DNA from: Noviherbaspirillum malthae
GTDB taxonomy: Bacteria > Pseudomonadota > Gammaproteobacteria > Burkholderiales > Burkholderiaceae_D
Assembly (NCBI RefSeq): GCF_015352985.1
Contig: NZ_JACYXF010000002.1
Span: forward strand, 62,001 to 126,000
Direction of reading: 5' to 3'
DNA length: 64,000 nucleotides
The position numbers and the translations under genes were made by a program. Every line of letters starts with the position of its first letter. Within the stretch, counting starts at the first letter, position 1. Below the pieces are notes generated by a model. That model saw only the letters and a program-made list of their open reading frames with translations. It was not told the origin of the DNA and did no database searches. Positions 1 through 8,267 of this stretch are shown in pieces.

Positions 1-75
1 GTAATCATGCAGGCGGCTGCCTTCGATTCTTTCCCTGGTTGGGGTCCAGAGCAATACGGGTTGTTCCTGGCTCAT
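1..75 (-). CDS. Acetoacetyl-CoA synthetase, N-terminal fragment cut by window edge
   Basis: Only the first 25 codons are inside the window. They follow an ATG at 75 with an AGGAG Shine-Dalgarno sequence just upstream, read leftward. The peptide contains LLWTPTRERIEGSRLHDY. The pattern LW-P-ERI--S-L--(F/Y) is typical of the N-terminus of acetoacetate-CoA ligases, which activate acetoacetate with ATP and CoA in ketone-body or polyhydroxybutyrate metabolism. The adenylation domain lies outside the window, so the call rests on this short segment and could be another acyl-CoA synthetase with a similar start. Confidence 0.6.
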   Translation of the reverse strand, partial: MSQEQPVLLWTPTRERIEGSRLHDY

Positions 76-136
76 GCTTGTCTCCTGATTGTTGTGCTAT
101 GTTTGTTCTTTGTTGTCTGCCGCCTGGTTTGATGAC

Positions 137-1390
137 TTATCCGGTCGGTGCGGCGCGCCTGCGCAGCCGGCTGCCGAAATTCAGCGCCGCCGCCAGCACG
201 CCCAGTCCGCCTGCCAGCATGATATTAACGGTTCCGATCCGCTCGACCAGTCCGCCGGCGATGCCCACGCCGACCGACTGGCCGATGAAGAAGCAGGACG
301 CGAAGGCGGCAACCGCCGCACCGCGCCGCTCGGGCGCCATCTGCGTCGCGTTGATCTGCAAGGTGTTGTGGAACATGTAGAAACCGAGTCCGGCCAGGAA
401 GCAGCCGCCCACCACCCACCACCAGACCGGCGCAAAGCCGATCGTCCACAGCGCAAGCGCGACGATCCCGCCGCCCCAGCGCGACAGGCCCACCTCGCCG
501 AGGCGCCGAACCAGGGTACGCGACATGACGGCGAAAACAAAGCCGCCCAGACCGAAGAGCATGACCATCGCGCCCGCGGCCGACAGGGACAGCTTGAACG
601 TTTGATGGACATGCGAGGCAATGAAGGCGAAGGCGCCGTAAAGGAAGGCACCTTCGAGAAAAACGCTGATGAGCACCATGCGCGCCCAAGGCTTGGACAG
701 CACCTGCCTGAATTCTGCCAGCATGCGCGGAATGGCGGCACCTTCGGCGCGATGCTGGCGGCGCGCATAGGCCGGCAGCGAGCGGTTGAGACGCAGCAGC
801 GCAATGCCCACCGCCAGGAACAGCATCGAGATCAGCAGGAATGGCAGGCGCCAGTTGGCGGCATTCGCTGCGAAACCGCCGATCAGCACGCCGGTGGCCA
901 GCCCGAGAATCTGGCCGATCAGGAAGCGCGCCAGCACCGGCTGCCGGTCTTCATAGGGAATCACGTCGCCGATCCAGGCCATGGACAGCGGAATCAGCGA
1001 AGCCGCCGTTGCGCCGGCAAACAGCCGCGCCACCAGCAGCAAGGAAAAGTTCGGCGCCAGCCCGCACAGAGCGGCGGTCAGTGCGCAGGCCAGCGCGCCG
1101 CAGGCGACGATGAAGTACTTCCCATAGCGGTCGCCCAGGGGGCCGAACAGCAGCTGGGACAAGCCGTAGGCAATCGAGAAGACCGTGATGACGAACGAGA
1201 CGTTGCCAAGCGACAGGCCGAATTCCGTCGCCAGCTGGGGCAGCATGGGATCGGATACGCGCATCGACACGCCGCTGCCGAAAGCGGCAAGCGACAGCAG
1301 CGGCACCGCCAGTCTGGGTATCGGTTGGACTTGCGCCGCGCTGGTCTGCGCGGCTTGATGATCTTGAAGAGTGCGGTCTGTCGGCGTCAT
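137..1390 (-). CDS. MFS transporter, probable drug or metabolite efflux
   Basis: A polytopic inner-membrane protein of about 417 residues with the usual twelve hydrophobic segments of the major facilitator superfamily. The segment FGPLGDRYGKY after the second helix is the MFS motif A (G-LGDR-GR/K). A second cytoplasmic-loop signature, SRTLVRRLGEVG, lies in the C-terminal half. The charged central loop around LPAYARRQHRAEG separates the two six-helix halves. The family uses the proton gradient, and the arrangement is closest to arabinose-efflux or multidrug permeases; the substrate cannot be read. The start is uncertain: ATG 1390 and TTG 1429 are both possible and neither has a good SD. It lies immediately downstream of the acyl-CoA ligase start on the opposite side of a short gap. 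Confidence 0.85.
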   Translation of the reverse strand: MTPTDRTLQDHQAAQTSAAQVQPIPRLAVPLLSLAAFGSGVSMRVSDPMLPQLATEFGLSLGNVSFVITVFSIAYGLSQLLFGPLGDRYGKYFIVACGALACALTAALCGLAPNFSLLLVARLFAGATAASLIPLSMAWIGDVIPYEDRQPVLARFLIGQILGLATGVLIGGFAANAANWRLPFLLISMLFLAVGIALLRLNRSLPAYARRQHRAEGAAIPRMLAEFRQVLSKPWARMVLISVFLEGAFLYGAFAFIASHVHQTFKLSLSAAGAMVMLFGLGGFVFAVMSRTLVRRLGEVGLSRWGGGIVALALWTIGFAPVWWWVVGGCFLAGLGFYMFHNTLQINATQMAPERRGAAVAAFASCFFIGQSVGVGIAGGLVERIGTVNIMLAGGLGVLAAALNFGSRLRRRAAPTG

Positions 1391-1538
1391 GAATCGGTGG
1401 TTGAATGCAGGCGGCTCCGAATCCGGCAAGGCGCCGGAAAACGAAATCCTTGCCGAACATTCTAGTGGGAATCCGGATCCCGCGTATTCACTCGCTTCGG
1501 CATGCGCTGATTGCCGTTCGGCCGCACGAGCGCCGAAG

Positions 1539-2807
1539 CTATTCCGGCCGCTTCATCCTGCAGCTGGTCGGCAGCATGGTCTTGGCCAGCGGCAGGTAGC
1601 GCTCGGTCTTGAAGCCGTAGCCGCTGCCTTCGTTATCGAAGCGTACCGAACCGTCGCCGGTCTTGCGCATCACCGAGACATACAGGGGCTGCATCAGCTG
1701 ATGGTCGTCCGCACGCATTACCGCTTCATGGAAGGCATTCTTGTAGCGCGCTCCTTCCATGGCCTTCGCCACTGCGCCCGCTTCCGTGCTGCCGGCTTTT
1801 TCAATGGCAGCCGCCAGCATTTCGATCATCAGGTGCATGCGCATGTGCACATAATCGTCTTCGGGCTGCGGAAAACGGCGGCGGAAATTGTCGTAATAGG
1901 CGTCGCTCGGGGAATTGGCGATGCCCTGCCCGGCGTTCGGATGCCATTCGGCCACCGCACGGACGCGGCCCACGCCGGCATCGCCGATTGCCGCCGGCGC
2001 TCCCAGGCCGTTGCCGTAGAAGGTATAGAACTTGACGTTGAGGCCGCCTTCCCGCGCCGCCTTGACCAGCAGCGTCAGGTCGTTGCCCCAGTTGCCGGTC
2101 ACTACCGTGTCGGCGCCGCTGGCGCGGATCTTGGCGACATAGGGCGTGAAATCCTTGATCTTGCCGATCGGATGAAGCTCGTCGCCGACGATCGCAATAT
2201 CGGGCCGCTTGGCGCCGATCTGGGCGCGCGCCGAACGCGCAAGCTGCTGGCCGAAGCTGTAATCCTGGCCGATCAGGTAGACCCGCTTCGCCGAACCGTC
2301 ATCCTTGATGACTTCAGTCAGCGCATGCATGCGCATGTCGGCATGGGCGTCGAAGCGGAAATGCCAGAAGCTGCATTTCTCGTTGGTCAGTGCCGGATCG
2401 ACTGCGGAGTAGTTGAGAAAGAGCACGCGCTGATCGGGTACGCGCTGGTTATGCTTCTCGACGCCGTCGATCAGCGCGGCTGCCACCGCCGAACTGTTGC
2501 CCTGTGTGACGAAGCCGATGCGCTGATCCGTGAGCTGCCGCAGCGCAATCAGCGACTCCTCGACACCCTGCTTGTTGTCGATGCTGACGAGCGCCAGCGG
2601 ACGCGCCCCGCCCGGCAGCTTGACGCCGCCCTTGGCATTGATGCGTTCGATGGCGAACTGCAGGTTGCGGGCGACTGCCTGGCCGGCATTGGCGAACGAA
2701 CCCGACATCCCTTCGATCATGCCGATGCGAATCGGCTCCGCGGCCTGCGACATGCCGCAGACGAACAGTGCGGCGAGCGAAATCAGCTTGGTCTTGAAAT
2801 TCTGCAT
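1539..2807 (-). CDS. ABC transporter periplasmic substrate-binding protein, LivK/branched-chain amino acid type
   Basis: The protein has 422 residues and begins with a clear signal peptide (MQNFKTKLISLAALFVCGMSQA, cleavage likely after SQA). The mature part opens with EPIRIGMIEGMSGSFANAGQ, the typical first strand of Leu/Ile/Val-type periplasmic binding proteins (Peripla_BP_6 fold). It has the later features expected of this fold, such as KRVYLIGQDYSFGQQLARSA and ADTVVTGNWGNDLTLLVKAAREGG. No permease or ATPase gene of an ABC importer is nearby, so it either serves a transporter encoded elsewhere or acts as a sensor-type binding protein. The ligand is unknown; such proteins bind amino acids, amides, urea or aromatic acids. 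Confidence 0.88.
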   Translation of the reverse strand: MQNFKTKLISLAALFVCGMSQAAEPIRIGMIEGMSGSFANAGQAVARNLQFAIERINAKGGVKLPGGARPLALVSIDNKQGVEESLIALRQLTDQRIGFVTQGNSSAVAAALIDGVEKHNQRVPDQRVLFLNYSAVDPALTNEKCSFWHFRFDAHADMRMHALTEVIKDDGSAKRVYLIGQDYSFGQQLARSARAQIGAKRPDIAIVGDELHPIGKIKDFTPYVAKIRASGADTVVTGNWGNDLTLLVKAAREGGLNVKFYTFYGNGLGAPAAIGDAGVGRVRAVAEWHPNAGQGIANSPSDAYYDNFRRRFPQPEDDYVHMRMHLMIEMLAAAIEKAGSTEAGAVAKAMEGARYKNAFHEAVMRADDHQLMQPLYVSVMRKTGDGSVRFDNEGSGYGFKTERYLPLAKTMLPTSCRMKRPE

Positions 2808-2934
2808 GGAAGTGAAGAAGAAACTTGAGAACTGCGGAAGAGAGCGAAAGACGCTTGGCAGCGAAAAGGAAAGACCCGCCGGCCGCCCTTCGAAGTGCGA
2901 AGCGCAGCCGGCAATGTACAGAACGGATATCCGC

Positions 2935-3576
2935 TTATTCGAAGTCGAGCATGTGCCCGAGCTTTTCCTGCTTGGTGCGCAGGTAGCTGACGTTATGCGG
3001 GGTATGCGCAGTCAGCACCGGAACGCGCTCGATCACATTGACGCCGTACTCGGCGAGCTTGTTCATCTTGCGGGGATTGTTGGTCATCAGCCGGATCGAC
3101 TTGACGCCGAGGTTGCCCAGGATATGGGCGGCGACCTGATAATCGCGGATATCGACCGGCAGGCCGAGGTCGAGGTTGGCTTCGACCGTATCCCGGCCCT
3201 GGTCCTGCAGCTGGTAGGCCCGGATCTTGTTTGCAAGACCAATGCCGCGGCCTTCATGGCCGCGCAGGTACACCACGACGCCCTGCCCGGCGGAAGCGAT
3301 CTTGGCCAGCGCGGCATCGAGCTGCTCGCCGCAGTCGCAGCGCATGGAACCCAGCACGTCGCCGGTCAGGCATTCGGAATGCACGCGCACCAGCACGCGC
3401 TCCTGGTCCTTCAGGTCGCCCTTGACGATGGCGACATGCTCGACCGTTTCCCCCGCAGGCTGGTAGACGTGGATACGGAATTCGCCGTGCCGCGTCGGCA
3501 GCAGCGAGGAGACGATGTGATCGAAAATCTTGGCGGAGCCGGCATTCGCCGTCTGTTGCTCTCCGTTGTTGTTCAT
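2935..3576 (-). CDS. ribA: GTP cyclohydrolase II
   Basis: This 213-residue cytoplasmic enzyme opens the imidazole ring of GTP, releasing formate and pyrophosphate, as the first committed step of riboflavin and FAD synthesis. The zinc ligands are visible as C(10)CDC in SECLTGDVLGSMRCDCGEQL. The nucleotide-binding loop YLRGHEGRGIGL and the C-terminal TNNPRKM motif are intact. Length fits a stand-alone RibA rather than a RibBA fusion, because no DHBP synthase domain precedes it. It is a single gene: its upstream neighbour is a pirin with a 47-bp gap and no riboflavin genes adjoin, so the pathway is scattered in this genome. Confidence 0.96.
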   Translation of the reverse strand: MNNNGEQQTANAGSAKIFDHIVSSLLPTRHGEFRIHVYQPAGETVEHVAIVKGDLKDQERVLVRVHSECLTGDVLGSMRCDCGEQLDAALAKIASAGQGVVVYLRGHEGRGIGLANKIRAYQLQDQGRDTVEANLDLGLPVDIRDYQVAAHILGNLGVKSIRLMTNNPRKMNKLAEYGVNVIERVPVLTAHTPHNVSYLRTKQEKLGHMLDFE

Positions 3577-3623
3577 TGTGCAGTGTCCTAAATACGCAAG
3601 CCGGAAGTTTAACCGAAAGATTC

Positions 3624-4523
3624 CTAACTGAAAGATTCAGGCGGCTTGCGATCGGGAGGCAGCGGAATCCATTCGGTTTCGTCCGGCACCTTGCCGAACG
3701 ACTGGGAGCGCCACCTTTCCTTGGCTTCCTCGATCGCTTCCCTGCTGCTGGACACGAAGTTCCACCAGACGAAGCGATCGCCGTCCATCGGCGCACCGCC
3801 CAAAAGCATCAGCCGCGCTCCGGCGGAAGACGCTATTGTAATTTCCCGGGCATCTTCCAGTACAGCCATGTGCTTTTCCTCCAGCGCCTGGCCGTCGACC
3901 GTTGCCTGGCCCTGGACGAGATACACGCCGCGCTCTGCATGCTCGGCTGGCAGCGGGAAGGACGAACCGGCCTCCATTTCCACCGCGAGGTAGAACATGC
4001 CGGAGTAGGTCCGGGCGGGCGCGGTTTTTCCGTAGGCCGAGCCTGCGATCAGGCGCATGTTCACCCCTGGATATTGAATGACTGGCAAGCTTTCCGCAGG
4101 ATGATGCTCGAAGGCCGGTTCGGCGAGTTCATCCTTCTTCGGCAGCGCCACCCAGGTCTGTATGCCGTGCAGCGTGCCGCCGCTTTCACGCAGTCGGTCG
4201 GGACTGCGTTCGGAGTGGGCGATGCCGTTGCCGGCGGTCATCCAGTTGACATCTCCTGGACGGATTTCCTGGACGGTGCCTAGGGAATCCCGGTGCAGGA
4301 TGGCGCCTTCGAACAGGTAGGTGACGGTTGCCAGGCCGATATGCGGATGCGGCCGCACATCCAGTCCCGCCCCGGCATCGAAGACCGCCGGCCCCATGTG
4401 GTCGAAGAAAATGAAAGGCCCAACCATCTTGTGGGGATGGCTGGGCAGCAAACGGCGGACGGTGAAGCCGTCGCCAAGATCCTTGACGTGCGGCTTGACG
4501 AAGGCAAAGGGATTCGCGGCCAT
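3624..4523 (-). CDS. Pirin family protein (copy 1)
   Basis: A bicupin of about 299 residues. Metal ligands of the pirin N-terminal cupin are visible as HPH in VRPHPHIGLATVTYL and H-x-E in NGIAHSERS. Characterised bacterial pirins act as quercetin dioxygenases or modulators of metabolic enzymes; the role here is not known. The start at ATG 4523 (MAANPFAFVK) is chosen because AGGAG lies about nine bases upstream; an in-frame ATG at 4556 has no such site. The adjacent upstream gene encodes a second pirin on the same strand, 40 bases away, so the two are probably co-transcribed with the azoreductase further upstream. Confidence 0.9.
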   Translation of the reverse strand: MAANPFAFVKPHVKDLGDGFTVRRLLPSHPHKMVGPFIFFDHMGPAVFDAGAGLDVRPHPHIGLATVTYLFEGAILHRDSLGTVQEIRPGDVNWMTAGNGIAHSERSPDRLRESGGTLHGIQTWVALPKKDELAEPAFEHHPAESLPVIQYPGVNMRLIAGSAYGKTAPARTYSGMFYLAVEMEAGSSFPLPAEHAERGVYLVQGQATVDGQALEEKHMAVLEDAREITIASSAGARLMLLGGAPMDGDRFVWWNFVSSSREAIEEAKERWRSQSFGKVPDETEWIPLPPDRKPPESFS

Positions 4524-4563
4524 GGGTCCACTCCTGTCTGGTGATATCCCTTGCATTATCCAC

Positions 4564-5445
4564 TCAAGCGGGCGCTTGCGTAAAATTACCCTGCTGGAAG
4601 TCCCTGATCGCCTGTTCGATCTCTTCTACCGTATTCATCACGAACGGCCCGTATTGCGTCACCGGCTCGCGCAGCGGCCGGCCGGCCAGCAGCAGGAATC
4701 GCGCTCCGCCCGCCTCGGCCGTCACCTCAACCAGTCCGCCCGGCGACAGGATGCCTGCGCTTTGCGGCTTGAGCTGCCGCTGCGCGCCGGCGGCGCCGAT
4801 CTGCACGCCGCCCTCGTAGGTATAGAGGAAGACGTTATGGCCCTCGTCGACGGCATGCGTGAAGGTCGCCCCTTCCGGCAGGTGAACGTCGAAATACAGC
4901 GGTTCCGTCGACAGCCCCTGGATCGGACCGGCAACCGAGCGGCCTTCCTGCACCAGCGTACCGGCAATCACCTTGGCGCTGCCGCCATTGTCCAGCGCTG
5001 CCACCGGAATGTCGGTTGCGGGAATGTCCCGGTATCCGGCCGGTTTCATTTTCTCCTTCGCCGGCAGGTTGATCCAGAGCTGAAAGCCGCGCATGCGCCC
5101 TTCCTCCTGCTGCGGCATCTCGGAATGGATGATGCCGCGCCCGGCGGTCATCCACTGCACGCCGCCGCTCTTGAGTTCGCCGACGTTGCCGAGATGGTCC
5201 TCATGCCGCATGTGGCCGTCCAGCATGTAGGTGACGGTTTCGAAGCCGCGGTGCGGATGCGGGGGGAAGCCGGCGATATAGTCGCCCGGATTCTCGGATG
5301 AAAACTCGTCCAGCATCAGGAAGGGATCGAGACGGCTGCCCTGTCCCTGGCCCAGCGTGCGGCGCAGCTTGACGCCCGCGCCGTCGGAGGTGGGCATGCC
5401 TGCAATCACGCGCTGCAGCGAACGGGAAACGACGGTGGTATCCAT
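4564..5445 (-). CDS. Pirin family protein (copy 2)
   Basis: A second bicupin, 293 residues, clearly divergent from its downstream neighbour but with the same metal-binding pattern: PPHPHRGFETVTYM and RGIIHSEMP. The region after it, QLWINLPAKEKMKPAGYRD, is typical of the YhhW/pirin branch of E. coli-type quercetinases. The ATG at 5445 is preceded by AGAAGGA at good spacing. The set pirin-pirin-azoreductase with a divergent LysR suggests a small system for aromatic, quinone or flavonoid chemistry, as characterised homologues of pirin and AzoR act on such compounds; that is inference from context. Confidence 0.9.
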   Translation of the reverse strand: MDTTVVSRSLQRVIAGMPTSDGAGVKLRRTLGQGQGSRLDPFLMLDEFSSENPGDYIAGFPPHPHRGFETVTYMLDGHMRHEDHLGNVGELKSGGVQWMTAGRGIIHSEMPQQEEGRMRGFQLWINLPAKEKMKPAGYRDIPATDIPVAALDNGGSAKVIAGTLVQEGRSVAGPIQGLSTEPLYFDVHLPEGATFTHAVDEGHNVFLYTYEGGVQIGAAGAQRQLKPQSAGILSPGGLVEVTAEAGGARFLLLAGRPLREPVTQYGPFVMNTVEEIEQAIRDFQQGNFTQAPA

Positions 5446-5550
5446 GATGATGTCCTTCTTGTCAATTCAATAGATTTCGGCTTCTGTGATTCTGCACGGC
5501 TCGAAGTGATCCGGCGCTGCCCGGTGCGGGTATGCGCCGACCGCTTTCCA

Positions 5551-6171
5551 TCATGCCGCGGCGCGCAGGGGCTCGACCAGCTGGCCGATGACGGCATCCG
5601 CATCGGTCAGCGCCTTCCGCTTGCTGTCCTCGCCCATCGACAGTCCTTCGGCGTAGATGAATTCGACGTCGGTAAGACCGATGAAGGCCAGGAAGTCGCG
5701 CACATAAACGCTTTGGCTGTCGCGCGGCGTGCCGGCGTACAGACCGCCGCGCGCGGCCATCACGTACACCTTCTTGTTCTGCAGCAGGCCTTCCGGGCCG
5801 TTTGCGGTATAACGGAAGGTGACGCCGGCACGCGCCACATGATCGAAGTATGCCTTCAGCGTCGAAGGAATGCCGAAGTTGTACATTGGCAGGCCCAGCA
5901 CAACGACGTCCGCATTCCGCAATTCCTCGATCAGGGCGTCCGAGAATTCCACCACGGCGCGCTGCTCGGGTGTACGTGTTTCGGGGGCCGCCAGAAAGGC
6001 GCCGAAACGCCCGGCGTCCAGATGCGGTACCGGTTCGGCGGCCAGATCGCGGGTGATGACACGGCCTTGCGGATTGCTGTCTTTCCATGCGGCGGCGAAC
6101 TTGTCGCTGAGCTGGCTGGACTGGCCGTTGCCGGCAAAGAGGCTGGAATTGATTTGCAGAAGCGTTGTCAT
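5551..6171 (-). CDS. azoR: FMN-dependent NADH-azoreductase
   Basis: This 206-residue flavodoxin-fold enzyme reduces azo compounds and quinones by two-electron steps using NADH and FMN. The N-terminus LLQINSSLFAGNGQSSQLSDKF carries the FMN phosphate-binding loop. GLPMYNFGIPSTLKAYFDHVARAG is the family signature (P-YNF-IP--LK---D). The segment AARGGLYAG forms the second flavin loop. The ATG at 6171 has AGGAG seven bases upstream. The gene diverges from a LysR-family gene across a 115-base AT-rich region, the usual arrangement for a LysR-controlled target; two pirin genes follow it. Confidence 0.93.
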   Translation of the reverse strand: MTTLLQINSSLFAGNGQSSQLSDKFAAAWKDSNPQGRVITRDLAAEPVPHLDAGRFGAFLAAPETRTPEQRAVVEFSDALIEELRNADVVVLGLPMYNFGIPSTLKAYFDHVARAGVTFRYTANGPEGLLQNKKVYVMAARGGLYAGTPRDSQSVYVRDFLAFIGLTDVEFIYAEGLSMGEDSKRKALTDADAVIGQLVEPLRAAA

Positions 6172-6248
6172 GGTGGTTCTCCTAGTGATGTTCGGGTGAG
6201 TTCATTAAACTATTTATTCAGGCGATAAAAAAGTAGAATGATTAGCGC

Positions 6249-6271
6249 TTATCTATCTACTCATCTGATAA
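6249..6271. promoter_or_regulatory. Candidate LysR operator between azoR and the lysR-type gene
   Basis: The divergent intergenic region is AT-rich and contains the inverted repeat TTATC-N13-GATAA, giving an interrupted dyad 16 bases before the regulator's start. LysR-type proteins bind such dyads, classically T-N11-A, between divergent genes. The dyad is seen directly; its assignment to the neighbouring regulator is inference. Confidence 0.4.
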
Positions 6272-6286
6272 ATAATTTCCCAACCC

Positions 6287-7258
6287 ATGGATATCCAATA
6301 CATCACCCTCGAACAATGGCGTACGCTCGTCACCGTGGTCGATACCGGCGGTTATGCCCAGGCGGCGGAAATACTGCATAAAAGCCAGTCCTCGGTGACC
6401 TATGCGGTGCAGAAGATCGAGTCGCTGCTCGGCGTGAAGGCCTTCGAGATCCAGGGGCGAAAGGCGGTCCTTACGCCTACCGGCCAGTTCCTTTACCGCC
6501 GCGCGCATGCGCTGCTGGAAGAAGCGGCTTCGCTGGAACGCGCCGCCAAGCGCCTGTCGGCAGGATGGGAAGCGGAGATCAGGATAGCGGCCGAAATCAT
6601 TTTTCCCAGTTGGCTGCTGCTGGCCTGCTTCGACCAGCTCGGGGAGGAAAGCCCTCACACCCGCATCGAATACATGGAGTCGGTAATGGGAGGGACCATG
6701 GAGGCGCTGCTGACCGGACAGGTCGATCTGGCGATCGTCAATCAGGTGCCGCCCGGCTTTCTCGGCATGCCGCTGATGCAGCTGCGCTTCATCCCGGTGG
6801 CCAGTCCGGCGCACGCGCTGCATCAGTTGGGACGGGAACTGACATTGGACGATCTGCGCAGCCAGCGCCACCTGGTTGTCAGGGATTCGGGCAGCCGCAG
6901 GGATACGCGGGTCGCTTCACTGGAAGCGCCGCAGCGGTGGACCGTCAGCCATACCGCCACTTCGATCGAAGCAGTGCGGCTGGGCTTCGGCTTCGCATGG
7001 TTCCCCGAGGAGAAGATTCGCAATGAACTGCGCGACGGCAGCCTGAAACCGCTGCCCCTGCGCGACGGTGCGGAACGCTTCACGCACCTTTATCTCGTCC
7101 TGGCCGATCCGGACAGTGCCGGGCCAGGGACGCGGCGTCTGGCGGAAATCATCCGTCATGCGGTCGCGCATGAATGCCTGCGCTACAGCGACCAGCAAAA
7201 GGCCCCGCATCCGCAGCCAACGCAGCTTCCCGCAGCCGAAACCGACGTATCGGAATAA
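6287..7258 (+). CDS. LysR-family transcriptional regulator
   Basis: A 323-residue regulator with the canonical N-terminal winged helix-turn-helix: TLVTVVDTGGYAQAAEILHKSQSSVTYAVQKIESLLGVKAFE, followed by the linker helix with FLYRRAHALLEEAASLE. The C-terminal two-lobed effector domain begins near residue 92 (IRIAAEIIFPSWLLLACFDQ) and includes the hinge strand DLAIVNQVPPGFLGMPL. Its divergence from azoR suggests it controls the azoR-pirin group in response to an aromatic or quinone-like inducer; the inducer cannot be deduced. The C-terminus carries a Pro/Gln-rich tail of about 25 residues beyond the usual domain end. Confidence 0.93.
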   Translation: MDIQYITLEQWRTLVTVVDTGGYAQAAEILHKSQSSVTYAVQKIESLLGVKAFEIQGRKAVLTPTGQFLYRRAHALLEEAASLERAAKRLSAGWEAEIRIAAEIIFPSWLLLACFDQLGEESPHTRIEYMESVMGGTMEALLTGQVDLAIVNQVPPGFLGMPLMQLRFIPVASPAHALHQLGRELTLDDLRSQRHLVVRDSGSRRDTRVASLEAPQRWTVSHTATSIEAVRLGFGFAWFPEEKIRNELRDGSLKPLPLRDGAERFTHLYLVLADPDSAGPGTRRLAEIIRHAVAHECLRYSDQQKAPHPQPTQLPAAETDVSE

Positions 7259-7278
7259 GACGCCGCCACGCGCACTAT

Positions 7279-7650
7279 TTAGCGTCTGCGGTCAAGCACT
7301 GCGTTGATTTCCGCGACAAAGGATGCAAAGTCGATCGGCTTTTCGATATAGCCGTCGCAGCCTGCGGACAGCATGCGTTCGCGGTCTCCCTTCATGGCCG
7401 AAGCCGTCAGGGCCACAACGGGAATATCACGGGTGCTCTCGTCCGCTTTAAGGATTGCGGTCGCTTCCATGCCATCCATGTCGGGCAGCTGCATATCCAT
7501 GAGGATCAGGTCGGGACGTTCCGCGTGGACTGCCGCAATGCCCTTGCGCGCATCCTCAGCCTGCAAAGACGTATGGCCGGCACTGCCGACCAGGAGTACC
7601 GCCAGTTTCATGTTGGCGGGCGAGTCTTCGATAATCAATATTTTTGCCAT
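7279..7650 (-). CDS. Single-domain response regulator (CheY/DivK-like)
   Basis: A 123-residue stand-alone receiver. Acidic residues IIEDS near the N-terminus, the phosphorylatable Asp in ILMDMQLPDMDG, the switch Thr in VALTASAMKGD and the Lys in GYIEKPID are all present, so it should be phosphorylated. There is no output domain. The sequence style (KILIIEDSPANMKLAVLLVGSAGH) matches receivers that work with hybrid kinases, and the last receiver of the giant hybrid kinase at 10170-16439 has the same [10 protein letters not shown] style of loop. A phosphorelay connection between them is plausible but inferred. It converges on the LysR gene with a 20-base gap. Confidence 0.9.
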   Translation of the reverse strand: MAKILIIEDSPANMKLAVLLVGSAGHTSLQAEDARKGIAAVHAERPDLILMDMQLPDMDGMEATAILKADESTRDIPVVALTASAMKGDRERMLSAGCDGYIEKPIDFASFVAEINAVLDRRR

Positions 7651-8267
7651 GGTACGTCTCGTTTGCAGATCGCATCGCTGCGGTGTCGGAAAGGCGCGCG
7701 TGTCAACCAGATCGGCACGTCTGACTGCATATTGCCGGAAAGCATTTTAACCGTTTCCCTTCAGCCATATCTGTCAGCTACCCGACGCACGCCAAAGAAT
7801 TGCCGCAAAGCACAAATTTATCGACTAGCGCAAAAAAACGGACGGAATTTCTTGCGCAAAAGCATCATCGGTCAGCTGAAAATTCTTGATCATTCATTCA
7901 CAACTCAACACCATTTATTTCTTGGTCGAAATGAAAATCAGCAATTTCGTTTCCTTTGGAAAATACTTTCTCTCATTTACCGATTTTCTATGGGAAATCG
8001 GGAACATTGCTTTCGCGATTGCTTCTAAACTGGCCTCGAAACACCAGTGCGAAAAATCTAGATGAAAACCATTTCTCGTTGGAAAAGACGCTTGCCGATA
8101 TCCAACTAAATCACGCTCAGGGACATGTAACGCTTCGCAGCCGCATCGGCTATCCGTCAATGCATCCTGTTGGGAATATCGCCGGTCGTCCCCACCATTG
8201 ACGACTGTATGAAAGACCTCTAACAAAGAGCCTGCCCAGTCCACGCAGCTCGACTACGAGAAAAAAA
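7651..8267. other. 617-base intergenic region without a supported gene
   Basis: This stretch is visibly richer in A and T than its surroundings, separates two divergent signalling genes, and has no reading frame with good codon use or a ribosome binding site. It probably holds promoters for the receiver gene (leftward) and for the REC-GGDEF-EAL gene (rightward). I see no convincing hairpin, repeat or operator in it. Confidence 0.5.

Noticed and set aside
89..1465. Long rightward open frame across the MFS transporter gene
   Set aside because: It is antisense to a clear twelve-helix transporter and its translation is Arg/Gln/His-rich without any domain, as expected for a GC-rich shadow frame.
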